From assembly GCF_047495875.1 (NCBI RefSeq), contig NC_092461.1, forward strand, positions 61,058,299 to 61,122,298: 64,000 nt of DNA, written 5' to 3'. This document shows, piece by piece, positions 37,066 to 48,957 of the stretch (position 1 is the stretch's first letter; every line of letters starts with the position of its first letter). The translations under genes were made by a program, and so were the position numbers. The notes beneath the pieces were generated by a model. That model was not told where the DNA came from and ran no database searches. It saw only the letters and a list, made by a program, of their open reading frames with translations. Source of the stretch: Pithys albifrons albifrons. Its lineage: Eukaryota; Chordata; Aves; Passeriformes; Thamnophilidae.

Positions 37066-37509
37066 GCAGCTTGGGTTTATCCACAGGCCTACTCCACTGG
37101 GGCTGTGTATGCTCCAGTGTGAGCTTCTCCACAGACCACCATCCTTTAGGGATGTAGCTGCTCCAGAATGCCAATGCCTTTAGACCACAGTCCCTTCAGG
37201 GGAGTACCAGCTATGGCACAGACTACTCCATGGTCACCTGTCTTTCTGGTTGTACTTGCTCCAGCATGAACTTACCCACTCTCACAGTCCTGTGAATTTG
37301 AGTTCCAGCCTGTCCAGCATGGGCACAGCAGCAGTGCCCTGGCCATCTGCCTGCCTATTCCTCTTATCCATACGTTCCCAGGCAGAGCAGAATAGGATGA
37401 TAAGGAGAATAGGAAACAGCAGAAGCAAAAAGCAGCCGCTGACGAGTGCTATTTTATAATCTACAGCCAGGCAAGTAAGCCCCGTGACTAGCACAGGAGC
37501 CTGACAATT

Positions 37510-38780
37510 AATAAATATCATCCTCATGGCTAGACTTTGCGAATGAAGATTTGGGAAGGGCACTACCCACGCTTGCTGCAAGCGTGATAGTGGCTAAAAA
37601 GGCCAATGCGGAATAGGCAAGTCCTGTCACAAAAGGCACAGCGGAACATCTCCTTTGGCAATATTGGGGAGGAACGGTTCTTTCTGCATTGTCTTTTCTC
37701 CTCGAGACTGACTCTGCGTGCATTCTCAAAGGAAGCGGCAGCGTCGTGAATGAATCCCGATTAGAGGCCAGAGTGGACCACTGGTGGCAGTCAATATGAC
37801 CAAGGCTGAGGTGTTGTTTCAGGGAGTCCTTGTATCTCTTCTTCGGAGCTCCTCTCTTGCGGCAGCCGGTGGCAAGTTCACCATAGAGCACAATCTTCGG
37901 AAGGCAGTGATCCTCCATCCTGGAGACGTGCCGTGCCCAGCGCAGCTGCATTCTCATCAGCATGGCCTCGATACTGCTGACCCCTGCCTGTTCAAGAACA
38001 GACACATTGGTCACGTAATCAGAACAGTGGATGTTTAGGATTGAACGAAGGCAGCGCTGATGGAAGTGTTTGAGAAGCCGCAGGTGGTGGCGGTAGATGA
38101 CCCAGGATTCAGACCCATATAAAAGAGTAGACAGTACAATGGCTCTGTAGACACTGATCTTTGTACTTTTCTTCAGGTGTTTATTGGACCAGACTATTTT
38201 ATGGAGTTTTCCAAAGGCTTTGTATGCCTTTTGCTAGCCTGTTGTCTATCTCTTTGTCAATCTTACCATCCAAGGAAATGATACTTCCCAGATAGGTGAA
38301 CTGCTGGACTGACTTAAGCTCTGAGTTGCCTATGGTGATGTGGGGATGAGGGAAAATATCCTGAGGTGTAGGTTGGTAGAGAACTTCTGTCTTCTTCAAG
38401 CTGAGTTCCAGCCCAAAAAGCTCAGCAGCCTCTGCAAAGCAGGATGTTAAGCGCTGCAGAGCTGCTTCTGTGTGAGCAACGAGGGCGGCATCGTCAGCAA
38501 AAAGCAGCTCACAGACAAGGTGATTCAGGGTCTTGGTGTGGGCCTTCAGTCGCCTTAGGTTGAATAGGCTTCCATTGGTCCGATATCGGATGTAGATGCC
38601 GTTTTCTTCATCGAGGTCTGCTGTGGCCCTTTGGAGCATCATGCTGAAGAAAAATTGTAAATAGAGTTGGTGTAAGAATGCAACCTTGTTTCACACCACT
38701 GGTTATTGGAAAGGTCTCAGAGAGTGCATTGCCATATCTGACTTTTCCACGCTGATCCTCATGTATCAGGATGATCATTA
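37510..38780 (-). mobile_element. Non-CR1 LINE fragment: reverse transcriptase C-terminal half
   Basis: The minus strand encodes the palm, thumb and C-terminal part of a non-LTR reverse transcriptase. In order: a region with GVKQGCILTPTLFTIF (frame 38608-38805), the catalytic palm motif LLFADDAALVAH (38199-38642; FADD at 38490-38501), a thumb region with QFTYLGSIISLDGKID, then ISVYRAIVLSTLLYGSESW-type sequence across 38060-38200. After that come LRWARHVSRMEDHCLPKIVL and KRGAPKKRYKDSLKQHL (37508-38014), and finally a Cys/His zinc-finger-like tail (FRCAFCDRTC) in another frame near 37640. At least three frames are used, so it is inactive. The endonuclease is missing. The motifs differ from CR1 and resemble widespread metazoan RTE-like or related elements; the clade is not settled. 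Confidence 0.85.
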
Positions 38781-38842
38781 AATACATATAACTTTGATAT
38801 AGCATACTATGATCAAATCTATTGCTATCTCTAAGCCCTCAT

Positions 38843-38860
38843 GCCCCACACTGGGTGTCA
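38843..38860 (-). other. ERV-B primer-binding site, degraded tRNA-Lys type
   Basis: The minus strand reads TGACACCCAGTGTGGGGC, matching the tRNA-Lys(1,2) complement at 14 of 18 positions as recalled, with all four differences being transitions. It lies 8 nt from the LTR edge, as in ERV-A, which supports a shared lineage. Confidence 0.6.
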
Positions 38861-38868
38861 GAAGGGAC

Positions 38869-39463
38869 TGTTACAGGTTAACTCTGGTGTGCAGTTCAGC
38901 CCCATGCAGCTGCTCTTCTACTCTCCTCCAGCAGGATGAGGGAGAACAACCAGAAGGGTACAAGTGCAAAAAGTCAAAGGCTGAGATAAAGCCAGTTTAA
39001 TAAGGAAAGCAAAAGCCATACATGCAAGAAAAGCAAAACAAGTAATTCATTCACCACTTCCCATGGACAGGCAGCCATACCTCAGGAAAACTGGACTCCA
39101 TCACACGTAACAGTGACTTGTGAAGACAAATGCCACCTCTCTCAACGTCTCTTCCCTCCCCTTCCTCCTTCTTGCCTCAGCTTTATATGCTGAGCATGAT
39201 GCCATATGGTATAGGGTATCTCTTTGCTCAGTTGGGGTCAGCTGTTCCAGCTGTGTCTGCTCCCACCTTCTTATGCATCCCCAGCCTCCTTGCTGCTGGG
39301 GTGGTGTGAGAAGCAGAAAAGCCCTTGATGCTGTGTGACCACTGCTCAGCAATAGCTAAAATATGCATGTGTTGCACACATGCTTTTGGTCACAAAGCCA
39401 AAGTGTAGCACTAAACAAGCTACTGTAAAGGAATGTGGCTCCATCCCAGTCAAAACTGTTACA
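38869..39463 (-). repeat. 5' LTR of ERV-B
   Basis: A 595-bp LTR with TG...CA ends (tgttacaggttaactc to caaaactgttaca). On the minus strand it has a TATA box (complement of 39181-39189, CATATAAAG) and an ATTAAA polyadenylation signal (complement of 38996-39001) downstream, giving a conventional U3-R-U5 order. It is longer than its partner by about 66 bp. Confidence 0.87.
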
Positions 39464-42400
39464 GCATTTTACTCTTGAGTGATACCTTTACAGTTGTGTG
39501 ACACTGGGCAGAAGTCAGGAAACAGGAGAGCTACTTTTATCCATGTGAACATAAGTCATTGTTCTCAGAAGAAAACTTACACCTTTTTATCAGGTTATTT
39601 CCTATCAACTTAGCCATTTATTTGAGACAGCTACTATTTGTTGTATTTACAGGGAAAGAAGTTTATTCCAAGGAATGGCAGCAGGTCAGTCAGGATTTTA
39701 TTGACAATTTCAGGGACATCTCTGCTTTGCAGAATTCCAGGCTACCTGTTAATTGAGAGTCCGTACCTTGCTCTCAGAAACTTGCAGATGTCCTGCTACA
39801 CTGAAAATCAGCTTGTCAAATGGCTGTGTTATGTAGGAAAGAACTTCAAGGTCTCCAAACCATGATTTATACATGACTAGTCAAAAGAAAGAAACATGTT
39901 GGGAATGTGAAACAGAGAGATAAAACAGAGCAAGAGGATAGCAAGAATTTTTCTTGAGAGAGAACTTCAGGTAACAATCAAAGCATCTGGACCTCCTTGC
40001 ATTCTGGTTTATAGGGTCTTCTAAATCACCTGACTTCTGAGGGAAGGTAGGCAGTACCACAGTTCATGGCAGTGACTCAGGGTAGACCTACAAGAGGTGG
40101 TTTTATAGTTTCCATTTGTTTCAGAAATGTTATCTGTAGACTATAGATCATCTAGTTTATATTAGCCTATTTTTGACCTCAAAGGAAGTCAAAATAGTGG
40201 TAGCATTCTGTGAAAAATAATAACTGTAAGAATAATTCTCATGTGAGTTTCCATAAGGAAAGGTATGCAAGGATGGAAATGTGGCATATTTGTTCACAGA
40301 GCATACCCTAGGAGGTAATGTTTGGTGCAGGAAGAGTGTTTCTGAATTAACTCAAGAGCCTGCAGAATTAGAAAAACAAATGCAAATCTAGCACAAGGTC
40401 TCCAAGTAGCTGGCTTCTGTCCAGAAATCTGTCTAAACTAGCTTTCTTCTATTCTGGCCATCACTGTCTCTCTCCCTCTTACAGACAAGAAGGCCCTTTA
40501 TTCAAGCACTGCTGAAGTTTTGCTCTTCTTGTCTCTAGAAACAGCCAGATGTCTCTTTTTTTTCTTTTCAGTTTCTAAAAGGAAAGAAGGTAAACAGAGA
40601 ATAACTGGCTAATGCTGTTGTGTTGATCCCCAGGTGCAGTGTGGATGTCACCTTGGTAACATTTTAACTTTTCTGCTTGGCATCTTGCAAATAATGATTT
40701 GAAATCCTCCCGCATATCCCTGCACGTAACTTGATCTCTGGAAAAAATGTGAGCTATATTTCCATATCCAATTTTAGAATTTAGAGGGTTTATGTATGAG
40801 AAAGTTTAAAAGTTATCAGGATCTCTCAAAATACTGCAGCCAGCACTAAACACACCAGGCTCCATTCTCTGCCAAAATCTTTCTCAGTAAATCCTAATGT
40901 GACTCGATAACTTAGCTATGGACTTAGCCTTGGAATAGAGCCCAAACTTTGAAAGACTGGAAGTTTCAGTTGGCAAAAATGTGAAGGTGCAGTGGTGAAT
41001 TCATAACAGGCTGGGGTTTAGCTTTAATTATAGTAAGGGAACTCAGTTCTCAAGCAAAAACCCTTAAAAAAAGAAGCAACAAGAAAAGGTGAAGAAGAAG
41101 AAAAGGGACAAGTTACAGTTTATTCCTCTCTCTGTGATTGAAGCTGAGGCTTTGAGAGGAGGTTTTTTTGGCTGTCTTTTCCTTCAGCATCATTCAGATT
41201 TGGAAGCTTATTGGGTTTCTGTGACGAGGTTTTAGTAGCAGGGCAATTTTCAGAAGCAAAGTGGTTGTTTCTTATTTTAATTAAAGAAGGGTGGTTCCTT
41301 AAGCAGAGTGCCCTATTTGTAGATTAGTGCACAACATCAGTGTCTGTACCAGCAACAGACCTCTTAGTAAACTCAGGCAGCTGATTTTCTATTCACAGTT
41401 TCACAGTGATCCTGTTCCCTCTTCATTAACGCAGAGAGCATTCAGGGCTTTCACATGCAGTTTGTAAACAAAGAATCCTTAATGCTTGTTTCACTCTTCA
41501 CTTCAGTGCCAACCTTCATCCTGAAAAAGTGCGTTCCTGAGAACATTTCCATTCATACTGTTGTTAGAAGGTTACTTTAAACCAAAGCAGCTTTCTCTCT
41601 CCAAACCAACCAGTTTTCTCTCAGTCAGTTGTTCAGAATAGTACTCAAGACATAGGCTCCTCCACAAACGCTTCACAGCATGCTTGTCCTCTGTGTACGT
41701 TATTAGTAGAACACAGATGCCCTCACCCACCTTCTTCTTTTTAGGCCATGTGATGAAAACAGGAGATTTTCAGGGTTGCCAGTTTTTTCATGTTTCCTTT
41801 GATTGCAAATTACACAATTAATTAAGACTCCTCTCCCTAGAAATACAGTATTTACCTGAATAACTATAGGTGTATGGCACACAAGTTGTTTTTGCAAAAA
41901 CCGTTTAAGCTATAGCTTACATTATTTTGTAGTTCTTTCAGTGCATTAATTTCTGAATAATTAATTTATTAATTTTTATAATGGTTTTATTCGTTTTGGA
42001 AGAGGGTTGTATTCAGTGTTTAAACTCACTGTAGTTAAGCTACTCATTCCTATGTAAAAAAAAAAAATGTATCTTTGTTATAGAATAGCGAAAATGAACA
42101 GGGTAACCAGGTAGTTTTCAATGTAAGTGTGATTTTTTTTTTTCAAAAGAAAGTCATGTCCAGTCTTGTGATTTCAGCTTCTCTGTTAGGTCTCTTTGCA
42201 TCCCTCAATGCCAGTCATTGTAAACATGGTGGCTTATTTTGCATGTGCTTCACGGTCTTTACAAATACATGAGTGGGTTAAGATTTAACAGGTGGAAGGA
42301 GAGCAGTAAGCACCTTCCTGTACTGATTATCCTCTGTGCCGCTACAATGACAGTGGTGTTTAGATGATTTTCTCTTTAGTGAAACCAAACATCACGTCTA

Positions 42401-42959
42401 GAGGTAGGACAGAGCTGAGTCTCCCTTGCTTGACTGAGTGTAATATGTAGCCAGACTCTCCAGATCTCCAGAATCACTGAATCAGGAGCTCTGAATTCAG
42501 GGGATATCTAAACAGTGTGGAAAAAAAGGATGTACAAGTTTTTTTGGCTGAGATGATAAACTTGCTTTGCATTTAGCAGATATTTTATATATTCCCTTTG
42601 GGAACTGTATCAAGTAAGTTTTTCACTGTCATTTGTACTTTGCTGGATTTTATAGATGTCAAGTGTCTGCTTTACTGTAGTCAAGAACATAAAATACTGC
42701 CACAGTAACCTGTGACAATGCCTTTAGTCTGCTTCTTGTTGGCTATTTATAGTGTAGTAATGGTTTATTTCTGAGTCTAAACCCTAGGACTGTATTTTAA
42801 TGAAGATTTAAGGCTACAATACAGCCGCTATTCAAACTGTGTAAGAGAGGCATGTTGGAATAGCTCAAGATTTACTGCTGAACTGTCAGTCTTCAAGCTA
42901 CCAAGTGTCTTTACCCTTTGGTGCAGTAGCTACACTGGAAACTCTGCTCACTGCTGTGA

Positions 42960-43260
42960 AGCAGACACAGCGATTAATGAACCCGAGGTGCGCTAATCAA
43001 ACATATGTTTTCTTGACACAATGATTGTGTTATATATCACATCCCAATGTACAGGCCTTTATCTTTCCTTAATGATCTAGCAAGGGGGATTTTTTAAACG
43101 TGGGTGATTTTCATGCGCTCCTTAGATTTGTTCCCCAGGGGTGGCAGTTCCAAACATCTGACGGGCATGCAGTTCGCCAGCGCCCTGCTGAGATTAGTAA
43201 AATACTATATTTAGTAATCCCACTACATCAAGGAACTCCAGCATTGCAGGAAACAGTTTG
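42960..43260. promoter_or_regulatory. Candidate conserved non-coding/enhancer-like segment
   Basis: A non-repetitive, higher-complexity island in AT-rich intron. It contains the 15-bp palindrome ACACAATGATTGTGT at 43016-43030 (inverted pair of SOX-type ACAAT motifs), homeodomain-like ATTAATGA and CTAATCAAA cores just upstream, and a CpG-containing stretch at 43090-43190, unusual for this intron. There is no open frame. Regulatory function is inference only; conservation could not be tested. Confidence 0.3.
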
Positions 43261-44410
43261 ATTCAATGCTTTTTTCTGATTTTTTAATTTTTTTTTAAAA
43301 TTGTATTTCTTATTATTTTATCTGGGACCATTTTTTTTCAACTTGGTCTTGGGTTTTAACTTTTCATAGGAGACTTTGTTCATATGATAGGATTTTTCCC
43401 TTAATTTTGTTTTTACTGTACTTCTCAAAAGTTCTACCCTAAAAAAAAAAGTGTGGGGGGTGGAATTGCAAAGCAGGTAGTAAGAATGAAAAGTTGTACT
43501 TGTAATCTCTCTCTCACGTTGCTCTGTGTCTGAAGAGACTGATCTATTATTGGTTAGGAAAGGTCTGTGGATAATACAAGGATTCATGCTTTTAAGTGTT
43601 AGAATACTGTATGGTGAAAGCTTCTAAAATTAGCTTTGGCAAAACAGTTGAAATGAGCAAGTATATTAAATTTTGTGCCAGAAATATTTCTTCACCATTA
43701 AATGTGCATGAAACAGAGTTGGAGCACAAACAGGATTGTTTCATTTTTTCTTTAGTAGTTGACATGACTAACAGTAGATGAAAAACATAAAGAGGAAGAT
43801 AAAAGACCAAAATGGAAAAGACAGCTTTTTACCAGGATGCTAAAGGAAGGAAACTGTTTCATGACACTCTTGTCCAAGTCAAAATTACTATTTTAACATC
43901 TGATTTCAGAGCCCATTCTGGTTTTTTTGTCACTTTGAGTCCAGAGCGGCCTATGTAAAATCTTGGGAACTATTCCATAAATTCAGGACTAAATTATGTA
44001 CTCTCCCTTTAAGGGGCAGATTTGAAGGAATACCATCCTTTGTTCTAACAAAATAGTTCGGGCTTGTCAATCCAGAAGATTTGTGCACTGCTGAACATAA
44101 TGGCATTTTATTACCTAGTTTATTTCTGTCTAGCATTCTAAGACTCCTGCTGATGCTTTGACTCAGAATAGTTTTTGGGTTGGAAACTTGAACTCCACTG
44201 TCACAGATAACTTCTTTCTTTTGGTAATTTGTATTATTTTTTTTTTTAGTTAATAAATGTTCAAGAAAGAAAGTGTTTGTCCTGACAGAAGTTGTGTTTC
44301 AAACTGTGAACATCTAAGCAGCAGTGTGTGAAAATAGTAGCCTTTATTTTTGCTCCCCTCAGACTCTTGTTAGTGCAGTTGGCTTGTTTCTACCAGTAGT
44401 TTGTTATGTA

Positions 44411-44448
44411 ATAGTTAAGCTTAATAGTTAAGCTTAATATTTAAGCTA
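44411..44448. repeat. 13-bp tandem repeat, three copies
   Basis: Two exact copies of ATAGTTAAGCTTA followed by a third, altered copy (ATATTTAAGCTA). A small local tandem duplication in intron. Confidence 0.9.
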
Positions 44449-47400
44449 TGTGTGTACAACAGGTCTGTCACCTTTCTCAGCTGTGACTCAGTAAACCATA
44501 TCCCTTGTTCATGCAAAAGGACAGATGTTCAAATTCAGAAGTGTCTGCGGAATGCCAGCAGACTACCCCGTTCCTGAAGTTATGGGCATTGTATTTACAG
44601 AATAATTTATTCAGATTAACTGTGGCCATTATCTGAAGTTGCATATTGATCCAGTGGTTAAAGTAACTCACTGCAAAATTTTTTGCAGTTTCTATCGGAA
44701 CTCTCTAAAGTAGGGAAGTGTATTATAGTAAAGGTATAGATAGAAGAGATATCTTTATATAAATATGAAAGATATGTGAAATTTCCTGCTTTTGGAGTAA
44801 TATTATGATTGAAGCAACTTTAAATGTATGCAGATTTATGCAGTGTAATTTAGTTTTTCCTTTATAAAATATCATGTAAAGTTAAGAATTCTGGCTATGC
44901 CATTGCACACTCAGTTGTAACATTGCAAACATTCATCTTATATCTTACTTTATGTGCAGCTATAAATGCCCATGAAAATATTTGCATCTCTTCAGTAATT
45001 TAAAGTATTAAAAACAAGAGCCAAATTTCAACATAGCTGTCAAATGGTTTCAGACCTTCATGCACATTTCAGTGTACAGATGCCACTCAGTTTATATCTC
45101 CATAGGTGCTCATACCATGCAGCTTGTTCCTGACTGCAGCAATCTGTAAAAAAATACACACTACCATCTCATGAATAAAGAACATGAGAACATATATGTA
45201 TGAGTAAATCCATGGCATGTCCTGGCAGAAAAATTTGCTTCTAGAATCTATTTCTTTATTGTGATGCCCGGGATGCACTTTGGGTTTTATGGAAGGAGGT
45301 TTCGTGCTGTGCCCACACAGCACAGTGGAGTGCCATACTTGCGATTCCTGAGCTGGCTGTACATGATTTATCTCAGGTGTATGTAGTTACCTGGGAGAAA
45401 AGCTGGCAGTGCTGTCTGCTTTTCCCAAAAATGAGCAGGCTTTTTTAGACTTACTGCCAGCATCTTGTTGTGGTGGCTCTGCTTTGTGCTGTGTGAACAA
45501 ACCTTGGAGGGAAATTATGTGTAAAGCACTCATAATAGTCTGAGGTGGGAGTCTTGTGCTTTACTCAGAAACTTGCACAACCCTTACTACAGACATCTGT
45601 ATGCTGGCCATTGTTTTCTAGCCAGATCTTAATGCTGTTCTATCAAGCCTCTGCTTATGTTATCTAAATAAAACATTCTGAATTTTAATGAGTGAAATTT
45701 CATTGCTGTTTAATCCTCAACTAATCTGTGAGTATCCCTTAATTATAAAAAACTGAAGCCTGAAAATTAAGGCCTGGCCATAGATAATAATTATATTCAT
45801 AACTCTTTTAGTTTTACTTATATATGGAAAAAGAAAATGACAAATTTTAGTTAGTCTAGAGGCCTTAATGATGGAGTTTAGGCCTAGCACTGCCATTCAC
45901 TCCAGTCAGTGCCGAGTAAATTTGAATGAGTCATTTGTCCAGAAAACGTCCTTACCTGTCTAACAGAGTTGTGGTGAGATGAGCTGTAGTTAAGCACTCC
46001 TGACTCTTACGGCACCAAGGAGTTTAGAAAAGTATTGTTATTGTCATCATGAGTCTCAATGATGGCTGTGTAATCACCATCAGAGCACTTGGCCAACCTA
46101 CAGTCACCACTCGCAGATACTGATTCAAGTATTTGCTGTGCCCTCATGTTCTCCTGCCTTAGAGGATATAATATTCTTAAACCAGTTTTATAGACGTTCA
46201 GATTCCACCCACACTTAGTCATAATAGCATGGACATATAAACTGAAATATTTGCAACATACTGCTGGCTGAAAGCCTAGGAGTATCTGCTGCTATTTGGG
46301 CTGTTTGATAATTATTTCATTACTAATATTTTTTCCTGAGTGCCTATTTTGGACATTCTGCTCAACTAGGTAAATACCTAGCACTCGTGGTTGACAAAAC
46401 AAAAATAAACAAACAACCAAAACCCAACAAACTTTGGATTATAGATCAAACTTGAAGAAGCAAGGAATGACACAGTTTGAGACTGTAGCATCTGGACTTA
46501 TACATAACAAAATAGGATTACTGGGAAATTGCACATACGCGCGCCAAATGTAGAAGTCTGAATGTTTCTGCTGACTGCACAAGTCTGTAGACTGGAGAGA
46601 TTTGATGAAAGGGCAAAGTTTTATTCTGTTCCTTTTCAAACTCCAGTCTTTTGTTTTTTTGCATCACTATTCATATTATTAACATAGAAAGCGTTTATTT
46701 TGGGTCTACTGAGTTGCTTCAACAAAGCAAGAGATAATTAGGGGACTGTTGTCTAAGAAACTGCAAAGTAATGGCCTTCATACATTTAGATGAGGCCAAA
46801 AGCACATCATGAAAAGCCCTTGGAAAAGTTAAGCCTAGAAAGATACAAGAACTCTGAGTTTATTGCAATTTCGATGTGGGACTTCAGAGGGGATGTGAGT
46901 CAAATCTGTATTGCAGATAATATCGTATCATGTAATACTAATGTCTTTTCCTCTGGATATCTCCTGTTCTTTCAGCTTGTTAGCCTTGCTTTATTCTAGT
47001 GGACGTTAGTGAATTGTAACCTTATTTCATGCTATTCTCATTAAAAATAAGCAACAAACATGCTATACAGTTCCAAAAGTGCATAATTTTCCCTTTTCTT
47101 CATATGTGCTTCTCTTGGTCACCAGATTTTGCCCCTTTTGTGATGCAGTACATGATCACCCTCTTGATCTTTGCTGTCCCATTTCTCCACACTGCATTCC
47201 CACAACTCACACTCAGCAGAATAATATCTAGCCTGCAACTAGTTGTGGAAGCTTGATAAGCCTTTGTCATAACAGTAGTCCCCTGACATTTAGAGAACTG
47301 CAGTTTATATTTGCCAGCCAAATTTCATACCTTCATACTTCTTTCAATTAATCAAAGTTAAACCATTGTATATGTGAAGGGGCCTCTTGTGGTTTCTAAG

Positions 47401-48843
47401 TAAGTGGTATGGCTTTTCTGGCAGAGAGCCACAAGCAATTTAGTAGGTACATACTGTGGGGGTTGAGAGAGACAGAAGTAATCCAGAAAGCTTTAAGAAG
47501 GACTGAATGAAATCAATATTTCTATACACAGTACAAGACTTTTGCATTCTGTATCTTACTTTTGGGCATGGCAAAACTGGTTTGATGTGTTATCAGTAAA
47601 GTAATTCTGAAACGTAGCACCAACTTGGTTTTCCTCTCACTCAGCGAGTTTTGCACTGGTTTTACTTCAGTTAAAGAATTTCCAATTTGCACCTGTGGCA
47701 GAGAAGAGTTAGGCACAGGGGATTTAATACACACGCTGTACCACTGTCATATATGTCACTAAACTCTTTCCACCCAATATGGTTGCTAGTTGTTTTCAGA
47801 AATAATGAAGTTTATTTTGTAGCCTAAGTGTCAAGATGAGGCTTTACCATGTAGTTTTTGCCTGACAGCTATACAGCTGTAAATAGATACTAATATGAAA
47901 GGTCTGTTTCCAGCAGAGTTGATGTCTCTTTCCAGTTCTGACAGGGGTCACATAGTCAATGTAAATTACCACCATAAACTAAAATCCACCTCTCCTGTAG
48001 AGGAAAGTGCTTGATCTGCCTGTCTAGAAGTCAGGAGCTATACACAGAACTGTAATATTTCAACAATTCAGCATGAGTGGCAACCTGTTCTTAATAATGA
48101 AACATTGGCAACATTTAATTTCAGTTTTTCTCATCATATTAAAATCCATGCTTTCTTTAAGGGATTTAAAGACCATCTGAAGGGAACCTGAAAACAAGTA
48201 GAGTATTCAAGTAGAATCACTATCTTCCTCTGTCTTTCATGAAAGATTCAGGTTCAACATGCACGTCTTGACCCAAGCAGGGAATGAGTTACTCTTAGAA
48301 AAGGAGAGCTTAGATATCTCCAGAAGAATGTGAATTCTTCTGCATTTTATCTGTCATTTTGATTTAATTGAAATATACCATATTAGACGTGTCAAAAGAA
48401 TTAGTGGATTTTAGTAGAAGTGGAAATACAATTGAAAAATTTAAGCTATTATTGCCAAGTTTTAGGAGATATAATGATTTACATGGATGTTCTATAACTA
48501 AGCTGCAATATGCTGTTAAAAATGCCGTGTAGGTGGGAAACTACAACTTCAAACTAGATTCTTACGTAGATAAAACATCTTGAATTCAGTCTGAAAGGTC
48601 TCAGAAACTGAAGAACACAGCACTTCAAAAACTGTGCAACAGGCATATCACAGAAAATTGGGCCCCAGTTCAGCATGTGACTACCTAGACTATTTTACAC
48701 ACTTCTTGTTTTATATTGAAGATGAATTCAATGTAAATGTCTGGAATTCTTCTTACAAACTTGTTGAAAAGGGACAGTATTTTAGCATGACTCCCTTGTG
48801 CAAACCTGGTGTTTAGCAGATTACGTATGTTATTCTGTTATAG

Positions 48844-48957
48844 GTACACTACAGTGATAGACAAAATGGCAAAGAGTGTATGACCTGTTTGACACTGTCT
48901 CCTGTGCAGATGACTTTCCAAGGTATCGGAAGCTCCATTGAAGCCAGCCATGACCAG
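48844..48957 (+). CDS. STAU2: STAU2 exon: beta-sheet of dsRBD5, probably alternative
   Basis: A 114-nt exon of 38 codons, phase 0/0. It reads VHYSDRQNGKECMTCLTL, then SPVQMTFQGIGSSIEASHDQ. It continues the helix ending QLEYLARIQGFQ with the three strands of dsRBD5 and stops just before the last helix. VHY-DRQ and GIGSSIEASHDQ are STAU2 features and differ from the STAU1 equivalent, so this exon settles the paralogue. The acceptor tgttatag has a purine-interrupted tract, and the donor CAG|gtataa lacks the +5 G, so both sites are weak. Its length is a multiple of three. Mammalian STAU2 isoforms with and without this segment are known from memory. Confidence 0.95.

Larger units (their letters stand above)
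35904..39463 (-). mobile_element. Second LTR element (ERV-B), no own gag-pol, with nested LINE
   Basis: A 3.6-kb minus-orientation element bounded by two related LTRs (35904-36432 and 38869-39463). It has a primer site beside the right LTR and a purine-rich tract beside the left. The purine-rich tract shares GAATAAAGGGTG with ERV-A. The interior at 36433-37510 has no recognisable gag, pol or env, apart from one minus-strand frame (37282-37581) with a hydrophobic stretch ALVSGCFLLLLFPILLIILF. From 37510 to about 38780 lies a LINE reverse transcriptase fragment. The element is a decayed or non-autonomous relative of ERV-A. Confidence 0.85.
25692..48843 (+). other. STAU2: STAU2 intron (23.2 kb), phase 0
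   Basis: Bounded by gtatgg at 25692 and tgttatag at 48843. It holds two antisense LTR elements (26156-31371 and 35904-39463), a candidate non-coding regulatory segment around 42960-43260 and a small 13-bp tandem repeat at 44411. About 31400-35900, 39470-42900 and 44450-48840 are AT-rich with short chance open frames and no recognised repeat or RNA gene. Confidence 0.85.
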
